Origin: Cacajao melanocephalus
Lineage: Eukaryota > Chordata > Mammalia > Primates > Pitheciidae
NCBI GenBank assembly: GCA_963573385.1
Contig: CAUYLG010013901.1
Coordinates: forward strand, 1-64,000
Length of the DNA: 64,000 nt
Direction: 5' to 3'
The position numbers were made by a program, and so were the translations under genes. The notes below the pieces were generated by a model. It ran no database searches. It was not told the DNA's origin and worked only from the letters and a program-made list of their open reading frames with translations. Position 1 is the stretch's first letter. Each line of letters opens with the position of its first letter. Shown here one piece after another: positions 17,500 through 30,599 of this stretch.

Positions 17500-17781
17500 A
17501 GGCACGGTGGCTCACACCTGTAATACCAGCACTTTGGAAGGCCGAGGCAGGCAGATCACGAGGTCAGGAGTTTGAGACCAGCCTGACTAACATGATGAAG
17601 CTCTGTCTCTACTAAAAATACAAAAAGTAGCTGGGCGTGGTGGCAGGTGCCTGTAATCCCTGCTACTTAGGAGAACAGCTTGAACCTGGGTGGCGGTGGT
17701 TGCTGTGAGCCGTGTCTGTGCCACTGCACTGTAGCCTGTGTGACAGAGCGAGAATCCATCTCAAAAAAAAAAAAAAAAAAG
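17500..17781 (+). repeat. Alu SINE
   Basis: Dimeric Alu ending in an 18-nt poly-A, with a short deletion in the right arm. Confidence 0.9.
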
Positions 17782-18029
17782 AACCCCCAGTCAGATAGTC
17801 CTACAGTAAAAACATTGGGGAAAAAAAAATATCTATCCCACAGAGGGAGCACCAGCATCACTTGAAAATGACCAGCAGGTTATCAGCCATTTGAAGACAG
17901 ACTCTAATGTGAAAGATAAAGTCCAAAACAAACAGAAGGAAAAAAGCAAGCAGGAAACACAGTGTGCAAGGGGGGAAAAAACCTTAAACATATAAACAAC
18001 TATAATATTATCAGAGAGATCAGAGAAGA

Positions 18030-19562
18030 TATTCCATTCATAAAATAAGAACAAGACAGAACATTCTCAGAACAAAAAAAGGACTCTTGAAAATTGAAAA
18101 TACAAAAAACCGAATACCAGTCTAAAGTTGAGAAAAGTCTCTCTGAAGGTAATGTAAAAAAGACAAAGAGATGGGAAGTGAGGGAGGAAGACTAAGATTA
18201 GAAGCCCAATTCAACCTAAAAAAAATGATAGGAGTTTCTGGAAGAAGAGAACTCCTTCATCCAGAAGAAGGAAAGAATCATCAAAGGAAAAGAATCATCA
18301 AAGAAAGCAGGAAAATATTCTGGATCGAAAGGACATTTCAAATGCCTGGCACTGTGTGGGACAAACAACTTTCTCCAAGACCGTCCTGGCGCAATTTCAT
18401 TAACTAGGAGCAAAGAAAAGGTTCTTTAAGATTCTACAGAGGAGCAAAAGGAAAAGAGGTTTTGCGTAAAATATCAAGGATCAGAATAGAAGCAGTTTTC
18501 TCAACAGCAACAGTAGAAGTTATGAGATGACACAGGGCCCCACTCCGCTCCTTTTTAGGGGCCTGCAAATCCCCTGCCCTAAGCATACAAATAACAGAAA
18601 ATCCTGACTTTCCTCAAGGTAAATTATCGGCAACTTGATGAGCAAGAAGGTAACAGCAGCTTAAAACAATAGCCAAGGAAGTTAGAGTCGGGAGATGTTT
18701 GGTTTCCCTACAGAAAGTAAAGATAACATATTAACATAGGTCTCTGAGTCGTTTTCAGAAACCTGGACCCCTATCAAATGGATCCACCCTGAGGAACCAT
18801 GGCTGAGGTGTTCTGCTGCCCCTTCTCTGAGATTTAAACTCTGAGCACCATTCTTTGTTTGAAAGTTCTTCCTGGGGGACCCAGAGAAAGTCATGCCCAG
18901 GAGCCTGAGCTAACATTCTTTTCTGCTGAACCCACATTTTAAAACAGAGCTTCTCTTCCTTGACAAAATCGCAAATCGGAAAATCTTTGAATCTACCTCT
19001 GACCTGGAAGTCTCCACTTCAAGATGTCCCGCCCTTTTAGGCCGAAACCAGCTGTAACCTCCATGTATTGATTTAAGATTTTGCCTGTAACTTCTGCTTT
19101 CCTGAAATTTACCTTTGCCTTTAAAAACCCTCACCTGCAAGTCATCGGGGAGGTCAGGATTTGAGCATGAGCTGCCTAGTCCTCCTGGCTTGGTGTTCTG
19201 TGAATGAACACCTTCCTTTTTACCACTGCAAAACCTCAGTGTGGCAATCTGGTCTTACTGTGCCAGGTGGGTGGCACCCAGTTTAGTTCTACAATAGTTA
19301 GAAGACAATGAAAAAATGCCTTCAAAATTCTGGAAGGAAATTATTTCCAACCTAATTATTCTAACCAAATTAAGTATAAAGATAGAAGAATATATTTTCA
19401 GACATAGAAGTTCTCAAAAGAGTTGCATCCATCCCTTTTTAAAAAGGCTACTGAAGGATGTGCTCCAGACATGCAAGAAAATTAGCTAAAGAAAGAGGAG
19501 TGCCGGGAAAATCCCTGAAAGAGGATTCAACCCAGGAGAAATGTGAGAAAGTCCCAGCATGA
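18030..19562 (+). mobile_element. L1M 3' region split by a solo LTR
   Basis: Old L1M-type sequence at 18030-18522 and 19296-19562 that reads through once the intervening LTR is removed (GCAACAGTAGAAGTTA joining GAAGACAATG). No intact frame. Confidence 0.65.
18523..19295 (+). mobile_element. Solo ERV LTR (class I-like)
   Basis: A 773-bp insert starting TGAGATGACACAGGG, flanked by a 5-bp duplication, AGTTA at 18518-18522 and 19296-19300, inside an L1M. Its 3' part has 'gtgttctgtgaatgaacacc', like the R/U5 of gammaretrovirus-type LTRs. The last bases are ACAAT rather than a clean CA. No internal viral region remains. Confidence 0.65.
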
Positions 19563-19567
19563 TGAGT

Positions 19568-19752
19568 AGCTGCTTCTCAAACTTTAAGAACATGTCAATC
19601 ACCAGGGGGGCTTGTTAAACACAGCTTGCTGGACCTACCCCCAGAGATTCTCATTCAGTGAGTCTGGGGCAGAGCCCAGGAATTTGCATTTCTATCAAGC
19701 TCCCCAAGATGATGATGTTGCTGGTCTGGTCCACACTTTAGAGAACTGTCTA
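19568..19752 (-). mobile_element. MER5A-like hAT-Charlie MITE
   Basis: Ends resemble MER5 termini (CTTCTCAAACTTT at one side, TTTAGAGAACTG at the other). The interior matches the family's 'gtctggggcagagcccagg' and 'aatttgcatttct' segments. Length is about 185 bp, close to the usual 189. Confidence 0.7.
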
Positions 19753-19767
19753 GAGAACAACAGCTCA

Positions 19768-20237
<470 letters not shown>

Positions 20238-20480
20238 AAAGGATAATTATTAATTTCAGGAAAAACAGAATGTTGTGCAAGAAAAGAAGGTATTCATAAC
20301 TGATCCAGAACTGTAATAATGGAAACACTGAATAGTAATTTGAGCCAAATTCTCCTACAACCATATCGGGAGGGTGGTGGTGGTATTGGGAAGAGTGGAC
20401 ATCTTAGGGAAGAGAGGAGGCGACAGAGCTAAGTCCTCTTCCTTTCCACAGTAGAGGGTCAATGGCTATTATATGCAGCC

Positions 20481-20505
20481 AAAAAAAAAAAAAAAAAAAA
20501 AAAAA
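20481..20505 (+). repeat. Poly-A tract
   Basis: An uninterrupted run of about 25 A. No recognisable retroelement body precedes it. Confidence 0.85.
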
Positions 20506-20584
20506 GCAGCAGCAATATGGGCACGTTTTCCAGAAATGGGAAGTAAATTCCCAAAATAACCAGCTGAAAGAGTTAACAAGGTCA

Positions 20585-20877
20585 CTGTGCTAATTATAAT
20601 ACATTAGCATGCTAAGTGACAGTGAGGGTTTACAAATGCCAGGAACATCAGGAAGTTACCTTATATAGTCTAAAAAGAGAAGAAACCCTCAGTTCCAGGA
20701 ATTGCCCACCTCTTTCCCTATAAATGAATAATCCAATCCTCATTTGGCATATAATCAAGGAGTAACTGACTCTAAACATACTCAGTCAAGGGGCCCAGGC
20801 TGCTGCTCTGCCTATGGAGTAGCCATTCTTTTATTCCTTTACTTTCTTAATAAACTTGCTTTCACTTTAAAGAAAAA
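20585..20877 (+). mobile_element. Retroposed LTR transcript (MER4/MER41/MER50-like LTR) with long target duplications
   Basis: A class I LTR 3' part (TATA-like 'ttatatagtc', 'ctgctctgcctatggagtag', AATAAACTTGC) ends about 20 nt after its AATAAA in an A-rich tail. It is flanked by identical 18-bp sequences, AAAGAGTTAACAAGGTCA at 20567-20584 and 20878-20895. Retroviral integrase leaves 4-6 bp duplications. The long duplication plus the tail after the poly(A) site points to L1-type target-primed insertion of an LTR-derived RNA. The family name is tentative. Confidence 0.65.
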
Positions 20878-21033
20878 AAAGAGTTAACAAGGTCATTGTT
20901 GAGAAGTGGAAAATGGGTGGGGCTATTGCTTCTTTTGAACTACTACTTGAAATTATGTGCATGAACAACTTTGACGTAAATAAAACAGGTTTAATAATGA
21001 AATAATTAAAAATAATAAAATAAAACGAAAACA

Positions 21034-21370
21034 ACAAAAGGTAAGCAGTGCAAGATAAAATTGTGACTTGGATCTGAGGAGGAGAACAGAGAGTGTCCAG
21101 AAAGCAGGGAGGTGCCTGATCTAACACGGAAGGTGAAGAAGGCTTCCCCGGGTAGTCTCTGTGTGTCCTGAAGCCTGAGCAAGATAGAGTCTGAGAAAGG
21201 CCAGTGCAGACAGAACAGATGTGCAGAACTACAGAGGAAAGCAGGATGAGGCAAGTGGCTGGGTGCTCCGGAGAAGGTAAGCCACCCTACGCACCATGCT
21301 AGGAAACTGTATTGTCTTTTGCAAGCAGCCAGGAGTCTCTGGAGGCGTTTAATCAGGAGAGTCATATTGT
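21034..21370. repeat. L2-like ancient LINE fragment
   Basis: Degenerate 'gaaggcttccccgggtag' and 'aagccaccctacgcaccatg' segments in the style of L2-group repeats. Weak. Confidence 0.35.
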
Positions 21371-21649
21371 CCGATATGCATTTTATAAATAAAAACTAGA
21401 GGGAGGAGACAAGTGGAAAGGAGTCCCATCAGAAAGAAGGTTGTTGCAAGGATCACATCGAACCATAAGGAAATCCTATTAGTCCTATTTTGAGCCACAA
21501 CCCCTTCACAGCTGCCACCCTGCTCTTAGCCACCATCACCCTCAACTGACTAGCTGTGCACACCCAGATGTCTTGGTTAATCCCAGTAAGCCTCAGCTGA
21601 CTCAGCTAGCAAATGGGATACTAACCGCCACCTCACCAGGTAGCAGATG

Positions 21650-21860
21650 CTTAAGGCTCTGGCCTTGGGGTTCAAACCGACTGGGGTTCAAACCGACTAG
21701 GGTTGAAATTCAGCCCCACTGCTTACTCATCGTGGCACCCTGGATAAATAGCCTTGCAGAGCCTGCATTGCCTCATGGTAAAGTGGGGATAATGGCAGTT
21801 CCTCCACCTCATGGACCAGATGTCTGTAAACACTGCATAGGGCACACAGCAGAGTCTCTG
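21650..21860 (+). repeat. MIR SINE with a 16-bp internal tandem duplication
   Basis: MIR plus orientation. GGGGTTCAAACCGACT occurs twice in tandem (21667-21682 and 21683-21698), apparently a slippage duplication inside the tRNA-like part. Confidence 0.75.
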
Positions 21861-22327
21861 TGTTACTTCACTTTTCCTCTCCATGCAACAAGCCAGCATC
21901 TCTTAGCATCACTTAATCTCCAGCAGGATCTGACAACCCTCAATTCACCTACAAGCATCTTGCATTATCTTAGTTTCAGCCCTCTATAGGGCAACGCTCA
22001 CCATGAGTCACCACATGCTGAAAAACTTGTGCCTACATGGAACCCGCACAGGATCTGTTTCCTCTTCCCAGGGGCCAGAAATGGGGTCAGCAAGACTATG
22101 CCATCTTGTTTCTGAACTCACAGACTTTACCCTCCCACCCCCTTGCCCCCGCCCCGGCCCAAAGAGGCAGAAACTGCAAGGACCTAAAATAGTGGCCATA
22201 CCACTGCTGATGGAATGCCTGCTGCATGCCGGGTGTCGCCATGTGCAGTCAATTCCATGAGGGCTTGTGCATATGAAGCATCCACTGGTCCCATTCAGGC
22301 AGCCACCCCGACCTTAATCCATGCAAA

Positions 22328-22520
22328 GCACAGTGGCTTTGGGGTTAGATACGTCTGTCACTTTAGTAAGTTACTTAACCACTATGTGCCTCGGTTTCCT
22401 CATCTGCAAAGCAGCGACATTCATGAAATCAACTGAAACTGTTGTGGAGATTCATTGAGCTCATTTAGGCAGAGGGTCTAGCTCAGTGCCTGGTACATAG
22501 TCAGCACTTAACAAACGCCA
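22328..22520 (+). repeat. MIR SINE
   Basis: MIR: 'gtaagttacttaacc', 'gcctcggtttcctcatctgc' and the 3' part 'gcctggtacatagtcagc'. Confidence 0.8.
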
Positions 22521-22990
22521 GCATTGCCAGTGCTCCATCGCAGACTTCCCCATGCGGTGTCATAACCTAAAGTTTACTTGCAAACTTGCAACTCATCCTT
22601 CTCCTTGAGGATGTGAACCTCAAGCATGCAAGGCAGGGTCTCTCTTGCTCATGAATGTGGTCCCTAGGCCAGTGACTGGGTGTAGAAGGTGCCCGAAAAC
22701 TTTTACTGTGGCATGAATGAATGAATGCATCGCAATGTGGCAGCTGGGACTCAGGCCAGGCGAGGTAACCCACACAGCAAGGAAGGAAGAGGCAGAAGCA
22801 GGAATAGGCATTCAGGCGTGGGATCCCCAGCCGCCTCTGTCCACCACGGTGAGCGGGGCCAGCATCCTGTCCAAGCCCTTGGTGCTGCAGATGAGGAGAC
22901 TGAGGCGTGGCGCGGTTGGGCTGCTGTCTAGGATCACACATGGAGCGGGATGAAACAGGCACGCGGGGGACCCCAGGCCAACGCTCTCTA

Positions 22991-23326
<336 letters not shown>

Positions 23327-23521
23327 TCAGGCGGCCGCCCCGCCGCATCCCGCCGCCTGGTGCACCGTCCCCGCCAGGGCGGCGACGCGGGACCCGGAGC
23401 CCGTGCGGGCCAGGGGCGCGGCGCGCTCCGCAGACTTTCCGGCCTGTGTGGTCTCCTGGCTTCAGCTCCTTTCGCCTTCCCAGCTTCGCCGAGCCCGAGG
23501 GAGGAGCCTGGATCACCGCCC

Positions 23522-23588
23522 AAAACTTTCAGCCACCCCCGCCCCAGCCCTGCCCTTGCACTGAGCATGCCCAGCGAAGGGCGCGCCT
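23522..23588 (+). promoter_or_regulatory. Promoter module, copy 1 (EVC side)
   Basis: AAAACTTTC at 23522-23530 and GCACTGAGCATGC at 23558-23570, followed by a GC-rich tail ending GCGCGCCT. The same ordered blocks occur at 25976-26029 next to EVC2. TGAGCATGC is one or two CpG-decay steps from an NRF1-type TGCGCATGCGC site; that link is inference. Confidence 0.5.
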
Positions 23589-24283
23589 CCCAGCCCGGGA
23601 CCCTTCCGGAGGGAGCCGGGTTTCCACGGGGACTCCTGGGTTCCTGGGGAGAAAGAGGGACCCCGACCACCGAGGAAGACGTTGCTCCTTTAACTTTATT
23701 GAGGTTTAGAATATGCCAAGCATTTAGCATCACGATCCGATTAACTTTCTCCATAACCCTCTGCGGTGGGTGCTCCGCCCATCCTCCTGATGAGGACGCT
23801 GGGACCAATACACGTCCACCCCACTGCCCTTGTCCCTGACCTCTACCCATCAACCTTCCCGGGACCACACCGCCCTCCGCGCCTCTGAACTTGCTCACGC
23901 AAAGACTCCCGTTTTAATCGCATTTTCTCCCAGGGAAGGTCAAGACAATGGGTAGAAAGACCGTTATACCCAGTCTCCCTAGGACGATGGATAGAGAGAC
24001 GCTTACACCCAGTCCCCGCTAGGACCAGGACACTGCACCATCACCATTTAGTCAGCACTTGGGGAGAATCTGCTGAGTGAGTGTTGCAGGGTGGGGGATA
24101 GGCCAGCCACAAACCAGACGACATCAGGGGCATTGAATATCTCGCAGTTGTTTAGAGGGATAAACAATTGGATGAGTTAATCACCCTGCGTTCGCTTTAA
24201 GCAAACATTTATGGAGTAGCTACTAGATGTTTGCTTTTGTCCGGGGTGCCTGGGTAAAGCACACATGCATGTACACGAATGCA

Positions 24284-24299
24284 CACTTGCACGCACGCA

Positions 24300-24334
<35 letters not shown>
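24284..24334. repeat. CA/CACG dinucleotide microsatellite
   Basis: Short GCAC repeats followed by an uninterrupted CA run of about 14 units in the middle of the intergenic region. Confidence 0.9.
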
Positions 24335-24736
24335 TCCTACCCTGTGGAGCTTAATTCCTTGTGTGGGCTGGGCTCGGGGACACCATGAGGATCTGCTTCA
24401 GCAGAGAAGAGCTTTGTCCTTTCCTCCTGAATGTCCAGCTTGTTTCTAGTTTGTTTCGTCATTTCCTCATGGCAACATGGGAACTGTGATCCAAATTCTT
24501 CATCCCTTTTATAAATGAAGAAACTGACAGAGAGGAGAGGTGACTCATTTAACCTCTTGCAGTTACGGAGTGGGACAGAATTCCTGTCCCATTTATACCT
24601 GTGTCTCTCTGGCTTGAGGGCAAACTCTCTGCTATGTGGAGCTTCTCATATATTTCCTCAGAAGCAACTCCAAGTTTCCTGGGGACACAATAACTTGACA
24701 CTCTTGCTTTATACTGGGTATTTCCATGAATTCTTA

Positions 24737-24907
<171 letters not shown>

Positions 24908-25584
24908 TTAAATGTAGGGTTATTTGCATTTTACTTTATCATAAAGTTATTTGACTATTCAATTAATCTTTAAATTACTGACTGTTAAGTAACAGTGTCA
25001 GTCCAGCAACTTGCGTGGCATTTAGCCTGTGGCCTTGTCTCATGCTGACAGCTGCCACGTACCCCCTGGTGTGGGGAACTTGGCTTATAAATTCTCAGGT
25101 TCTCAAATCCCGTGGCCTTGTCCATGCTAGGTCAGGAAAGGCCTGTCCTTAGATGGTCTGGGTTATGGGGAGGGAGGCTGCCAGGGGCCAGGCTCTCTGG
25201 CCTGAGACTTTAGACAGCCTAACCGGCTGTCCAGCAGGAAGGCTGGCAGGAGAGGAGCCTTCTCCCGTCAACAGGTGTCAGCTGTCACCCAGGACCTAAG
25301 CCGGGATAAGGAAGCAGACAAAAGGCTCCACCAGTCCGACCCCTTCCAGTGTCTTTCTCCTCCTGCCTCCCTTGGCAAAGCAAACCTCTGTGCTCACAGA
25401 GAGTTCAGGGAGAGCTTGCTCAGGGCTGCGACTTCAGACAAGAGCTCCCCTCTTTCTAGGTCCCCAGAGAAGTGGCCCAGTGGCTGGCCTGACTGTCTCC
25501 CACTGGGAATGCGAGGGGCACCCGGAGAGGCCCAGGGCTGATCCACAGCGGGATCGGGTAGTGGGTGCTCCGCACTGAACGCAG

Positions 25585-25593
25585 CCGGAAGTG
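25585..25593 (+). promoter_or_regulatory. ETS/GABPA-type site
   Basis: CCGGAAGTG, a canonical ETS-family motif, at the left edge of the EVC2 CpG island, about 500 bp from the EVC2 ATG. Such sites are common in CpG promoters. Function is inferred. Confidence 0.45.
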
Positions 25594-25975
25594 AGGGTGC
25601 TTTTCCTTCTCTCCCGCCCCTCCGAGCGGTCCTGAACCCTCTGGGTGCTCCGGGACTCCTGGCCCCGCGCTCCAAATGCTTCTCCGTTTTCTAAGCGGGG
25701 ATGGGGAAACTTCGGATTCAGACCCCTGTGTCAGGAAAGGGTTTCCAGGGAAGTGGGTCTGAGCTGAGGCTTACAGACCCGGGTAGGCGGTAGCGGAGGG
25801 GCCCTGGAGGCCCCGGTAACCTTGGGGAGCAGGGGAGTGACCCACTCTGATCTGCGTTGGGCGCGAGCAAACCCAGGCGTGGCCGCCGGGTGCCCGGGCC
25901 GCGCCAGCTCGCTCTCCCCCTCCCACGCCCGTCTGGCACCTCCGGCTCGCCGAGCCCCAGATGCGGGTGTTCCAG

Positions 25976-26029
25976 AAAACTTTCGGCGGCGGCTCGCACT
26001 GAGCATGCTCGGCAGCGGGGCGGGCCTGG
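25976..26029 (+). promoter_or_regulatory. Promoter module, copy 2 (EVC2 side)
   Basis: AAAACTTTC at 25976-25984 and GCACTGAGCATGC at 25996-26008, then a GGGGCGGGCCT tail. The blocks are in the same order and on the same DNA strand as copy 1, so the module is sense to EVC2 and antisense to EVC. Confidence 0.5.
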
Positions 26030-26092
26030 GGTCCGGAAGCTCCGGCGACTCGGAGCCGCCCGCCGCTTTGAGGTTGTGGGTCCAGACAGGCG

Positions 26093-26305
26093 ATGGGCCC
26101 CGCGGGCTCCTGGGAGCGCGCCACGTGGGTGCTGGCCGGGGGCCTCCTGGCGGTGGCCCTAGCGCCAGGGGGCCGAGGCTGTCTCGGCGCCAGCTCAGGT
26201 CCCCGCTGGCGCCCCTTCGGCGCGCAGCCACCCCGGGATTCCCCGGGGGCTCCCGGGTCTGGGCCCGGCCTAGGAAGCGGGGCGGGGCCCGAGAGCAGCA
26301 CTCAG
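26093..26305 (+). CDS. EVC2: EVC2 (LIMBIN) exon 1 with signal sequence
   Basis: EVC2 is the partner of EVC in the ciliary EvC-zone complex that relays Smoothened activity in hedgehog signalling. This 213-nt exon encodes residues 1-71 and starts MGPAGSWERATWVLAGGLLA. The hydrophobic stretch at residues 11-26 followed by Gly-rich sequence and Cys30 looks like a signal peptide. The exon ends GAGPESSTQ at donor GTAAGG, phase 0. The ATG has a good context, G at -3 and +4. Relative to the human N-terminus as I remember it, several residues differ and about five codons near residue 60 are absent. Exons 1-7 give 285 in-frame codons, all N-terminal to the transmembrane segment; the long coiled-coil C-terminal region is outside the window. 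Confidence 0.95.
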
Positions 26306-26519
26306 GTAAGGAGGACCCGCCCCCAAGCTCCCGTCCGACTCCCTTGGCTTGGCTCCGTCTACACCGGCGGTGGCGGGAGGCCTCTTAGTATTGCACAAAG
26401 AATGTGGAAGGGAGGGCAGGATTTGAAGAGGGTGTCTCGCGGCCCTTAGGTGTATCCGGCTCTTGTCCAGAAAGCTTCGAGGGAAACCGGAGACCTTTCT
26501 CAGGTGTGGCAGTTGCAGG

Positions 26520-26710
26520 CTTGGACTTCACCAGTGACCCGGGTTCGAATCCTGCTCAGCACTTGAGGAGCTTTGACCTAGGGCAGGTCACTCCTGTGCC
26601 TCAGTTTCCTGATCTGTGAAACGGGGCCGTCTTGGCGTCCACCCTAGAGGGTGGAGGTGGGTTAAATGAGTTCACGCATGCGGAGCGCCTTGCAGAGGCC
26701 AGCACTAGGA
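26520..26710 (+). repeat. MIR SINE
   Basis: MIR including a well-preserved tRNA-like B-box region (GGTTCGAATCC), then 'ctcagtttcctgatctgtg' and 'ggttaaatgagttc'. Confidence 0.85.
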
Positions 26711-27298
26711 GATTGCGGCAGCGGCTGTTGAAAGTGGGGACTCTTGGCTGGTCTGTTAGCTGACTGCACTCTCCTGGCTGATGGATTTAGCCACTTCCTA
26801 CTTCACCTGGCCCTCCCTCTGTGGTCCTAAACTGGAAAGGCATAGATTCCCGGCTGTCGACCTAGACGTGACCTACCCCTACACAGCTGGTCATCAGTCT
26901 TAGTGCGTTTTTCTCAGCTCGGATGTCTGCCCTTCCTCCCTACGCACTGCCACCTTCTGGCTTCAGGCCCCACCACTTCACTTCCAGCCCTTGGTGGTGG
27001 TTTTCCCACGTCTCCCATCCATTTTCCCCCAGACCTCTGGGGTGGTCTGTCCTGGGAGACACCCCGCCACTCTCCTCCCCTGCTGGCACTCTCCTCTCCC
27101 CCAACCTTATTGCTTCTGGCAGCACACCCAGGCTTCTATTCCCAGGACTGCCCTGGCCAGTGGGCTGGCCCATTGATGCTGCCCTGGGGTCCTCCCAGCT
27201 CTCCCCCAGGGCGGTGGGTGCTGTGCTGCTGTGTTCTGTACCCCAGGACACTTGTGACCCTTGTAGAGGTTTAGTCTCTTAAGAGAGACCTTGCTCCT

Positions 27299-27591
<293 letters not shown>

Positions 27592-28389
27592 GGGAGACCC
27601 TGCTCCCTTTCTGTCTTTAGGTTTTCACTGGAGAAATGCCATGTCAGTGTCCTGAGCTTTCAAAAGTCCAATGACAGAACATGTTCCCTGGGTCTTTTCA
27701 CTTGCATCTGCCCTGTGAGGTGGGAGTATCTGGCCCATTTTGCAGGTGACAAAACCAGGACTCAGGGAGCTGCATTCCCAGGCCTGTCCTGTGCTCTCTC
27801 CCTGGCCCCCAATTCAGAGCCTGCGTGCCTGGCCCCACCTGCTTAGCGTAGGCTCTTCCTTCTGGGAAGCCAGTGTCAGAAGATCCTGGTGCCCACTGAT
27901 CTCTGTCAGCAGCAGTGGTGCTGAGGGTGTTCCCTGCCTGAAGGGAGACCGGTGCCTACTGGGAAGGGCCTGAAGCTGTCTAGGACCACGGTGTGCCTAG
28001 AGCACCTCACCCTCGAGGGCTACCCCTGCCTTTGCAGGAACCTGGGAATGAGCACCTGTGTTCAGGTGCCCTTGGTGTCTTGAGTGCCTCCCCTGGGCTC
28101 TGGCCCAGCCCAGCCCATCTCAGCTGTCCACGTGGCCAGCCTTCCTCCGTCACTCTGGGCCTGTCTTGGACAGCCCTTCTGCACACTGTACAGGAAAGAG
28201 CTTGGGCCACGTGTGCCCCTGCCATGGCCACTCCCTCTTGGGCCTGGGGCAGGTGACAGCCCTCAGGGTCTCTGCTTGCTCTTCTGATCAATGGCATAAG
28301 GCCTAGTTCCAGGGCACAGTTCCCAAAGGCATGGGTTCGTTCTTCCCATTGTAATTATTTGATGCTTTCATGTCTCCCTCCTTCCATCT

Positions 28390-28680
28390 ATCCATTCATT
28401 CTTTCAATATCTACATAGGTATTTATTGCACCTTTGCTACGTCCCATGCTGTGTGCAGGGGGCTGGGAGACCAATGCCTAATTGCACACAGTGATTGCCA
28501 TGAGGAGGAGGATGGGGAGCGGTGAGAGAGGGTGGAGGAAGGAGGTCTTTAGTCTGGGATCAGTTGAGACTTGAAGGATGAGTAGATTTAGCCAGGGAAA
28601 GAGTGGGGAGAGAGCATCCCAGGTGGAGGAATCATCATGGGTGTGGCTGGCATGTAGGAGGGGCGTGGCATATTCTAAGT
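28390..28680. repeat. L2-like ancient LINE fragment
   Basis: 'ctatccattcattctttcaa', 'gtatttattgcacc' and 'aggaggaggatggggagcgg' segments in L2 style. Confidence 0.45.
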
Positions 28681-28814
28681 CCTTTGTCCCCTGATGCTGG
28701 GACATCTCTTGTTGAGGACGTTTACCACGTTGTTTGGGCTGCTTGTCTGTCTCCTTTGCTGTACCGTGAGTTTCTGTGAGCAGGGATTTTACCTGTTTTA
28801 ATTTCTTCATTTGA

Positions 28815-29130
<316 letters not shown>

Positions 29131-29148
29131 GAATGCCTTTTATTCCCT

Positions 29149-29664
29149 AGTGATTCTCAGGGTGGGGCCTAGGGAATCCCTGGGGTCACTGAACCATTAT
29201 GGGGGTCCATAGAGTCAGAGCTATTTTCATAGTAATACTGAATTATTAGGTACCTTTTCTATTCATTTTCTCACAATTGTGCTATGAGGTTTTCCAAGGT
29301 GACAGGAAGTGTGGTGCTGCCGCAGATTTAATGTCTCCAGCAGACATGAGAATCCAGCTCCTTCCATTAACTCAGACGTAGATGAGGTTTGCAAACATGT
29401 AAAAAATGCCATTTTTCTCACTTTTTAATTTTAGAAAATACTTTTAGTTTTTTTAGTTTTCATAAAATATGCTCTTTGTGTTAATATGAAATGGCATTGT
29501 TATTCCTGTTTAAAATGAATTGATAGACACTTTAAAATAGTCTCACCTTTAAAGACAGTAAATGTTGATAAATATAATCAGCACAAACAAGTTTTTTGGA
29601 GTCTTCAATAATTGGCAAATGTGTAAAGGAGTCCCAATACCAACAAGTCTGAGAATCATTGCTC
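29149..29664. mobile_element. hAT-Charlie-type non-autonomous DNA transposon
   Basis: Inverted ends TAGTGATTCTCAGGGT and GTCTGAGAATCATTGCT. The interior has 'gggggtccatagagtcagag' and 'aaggagtcccaata' segments typical of Charlie-group repeats. About 515 bp, no frame. Confidence 0.65.
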
Positions 29665-30018
29665 AGCAGCAAGCCTTATCGGATGTCCCAAGAATTAGAG
29701 ATGAAAGAAACTGCCCTGCCCCTTGGAAAGATAAGTGTCTGTTTCAGAATGGGATCCTTTCATCACTTTCACCATTTCATTATGCTGATAGTATCATTTT
29801 GTTATTTTACTTGAAATGCCAAACAGCAGTAATTTAGGTTGGTTGTGATGCCAAGTTCAGTGGATTGGGTGTGACCCAAGGTCAAGGAATTTGTAGAAAA
29901 CAACAACAAAAAATCAGCCAGATACGAGGTAACATTATCTGTTACACTGTGTAATTACTATAGCTTTGAAATTGCAGCCTTGGAATTCCGAGTTAAGAGA
30001 CCCATTAGTCAAATAAAC

Positions 30019-30303
30019 TCATGCCTGTAATCCCAACACTTTGGGTGGTGGAGTCAGGAGGATCGCTTGAGGTCAGGAATTTGAAAGCAGCCTGGGAAAC
30101 ATAGTGAGACCCCCATCTCTATAAAATATATATATATATTTTTTATTAGTTGGGTGTGATGGCACATGCCTGTATTCCCAGGTTCTCAGGAGGCTGAGGC
30201 AGGAAGATGGCTTGAAATTAGGAGTTTGAGGATGCAGTGAGCTGTGATCTCACCACTGCACCCCAACCTGGATGGCAGAACAAGACTGTCTCTCAGACAG
30301 CAA
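30019..30303 (+). repeat. Alu SINE (AluJ-like) with TA-rich linker
   Basis: Highly diverged Alu. The mid A-rich linker has expanded to a short TATATA run. Confidence 0.85.
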
Positions 30304-30478
30304 CAACCAAATGAAACTATTTATTGGGTTCTCTTGATGCTTCCGTGTGGCTCCCGGGGATATAGCACTCAGCACGCCTGAGTCTCTGTTTTCCTGAAGT
30401 TGGTGCTCTGTCCAGCTCTGAGACTCACATTCCTCATCTGCAAAGTGGCGATTTCATAGTTACCTTTTGGCATTATCA

Positions 30479-30505
30479 AAGATGATGATGATGATGATGA
30501 TGATA
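30479..30505. repeat. GAT trinucleotide microsatellite
   Basis: About eight tandem GAT units. Confidence 0.9.
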
Positions 30506-30599
30506 AGAACAGTAACGAGAGCAGTGGTCATAATCGTTATGATGATGTGCAGTAAGTCCTCACAGAACATAGATAGGTTCTTGGATACAGCAAAAAGAA

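Larger units (their letters stand above)
25600..26340. promoter_or_regulatory. EVC2: CpG island over EVC2 exon 1 / EVC2 promoter
   Basis: GC- and CpG-dense block ending just past the exon 1 donor. It contains GGGCGGG boxes near 26018-26023 and the repeated promoter module. No TATA box is apparent. Confidence 0.8.

Noticed and set aside
25731..26388. Open frames of 160-190 codons across the EVC2 CpG island
   Set aside because: Composition artefact overlapping the genuine EVC2 exon 1 frame; no family resemblance.
26520..26600. tRNA-like B box (GGTTCGAATCC)
   Set aside because: It belongs to a MIR SINE, whose head derives from a tRNA; there is no cloverleaf.
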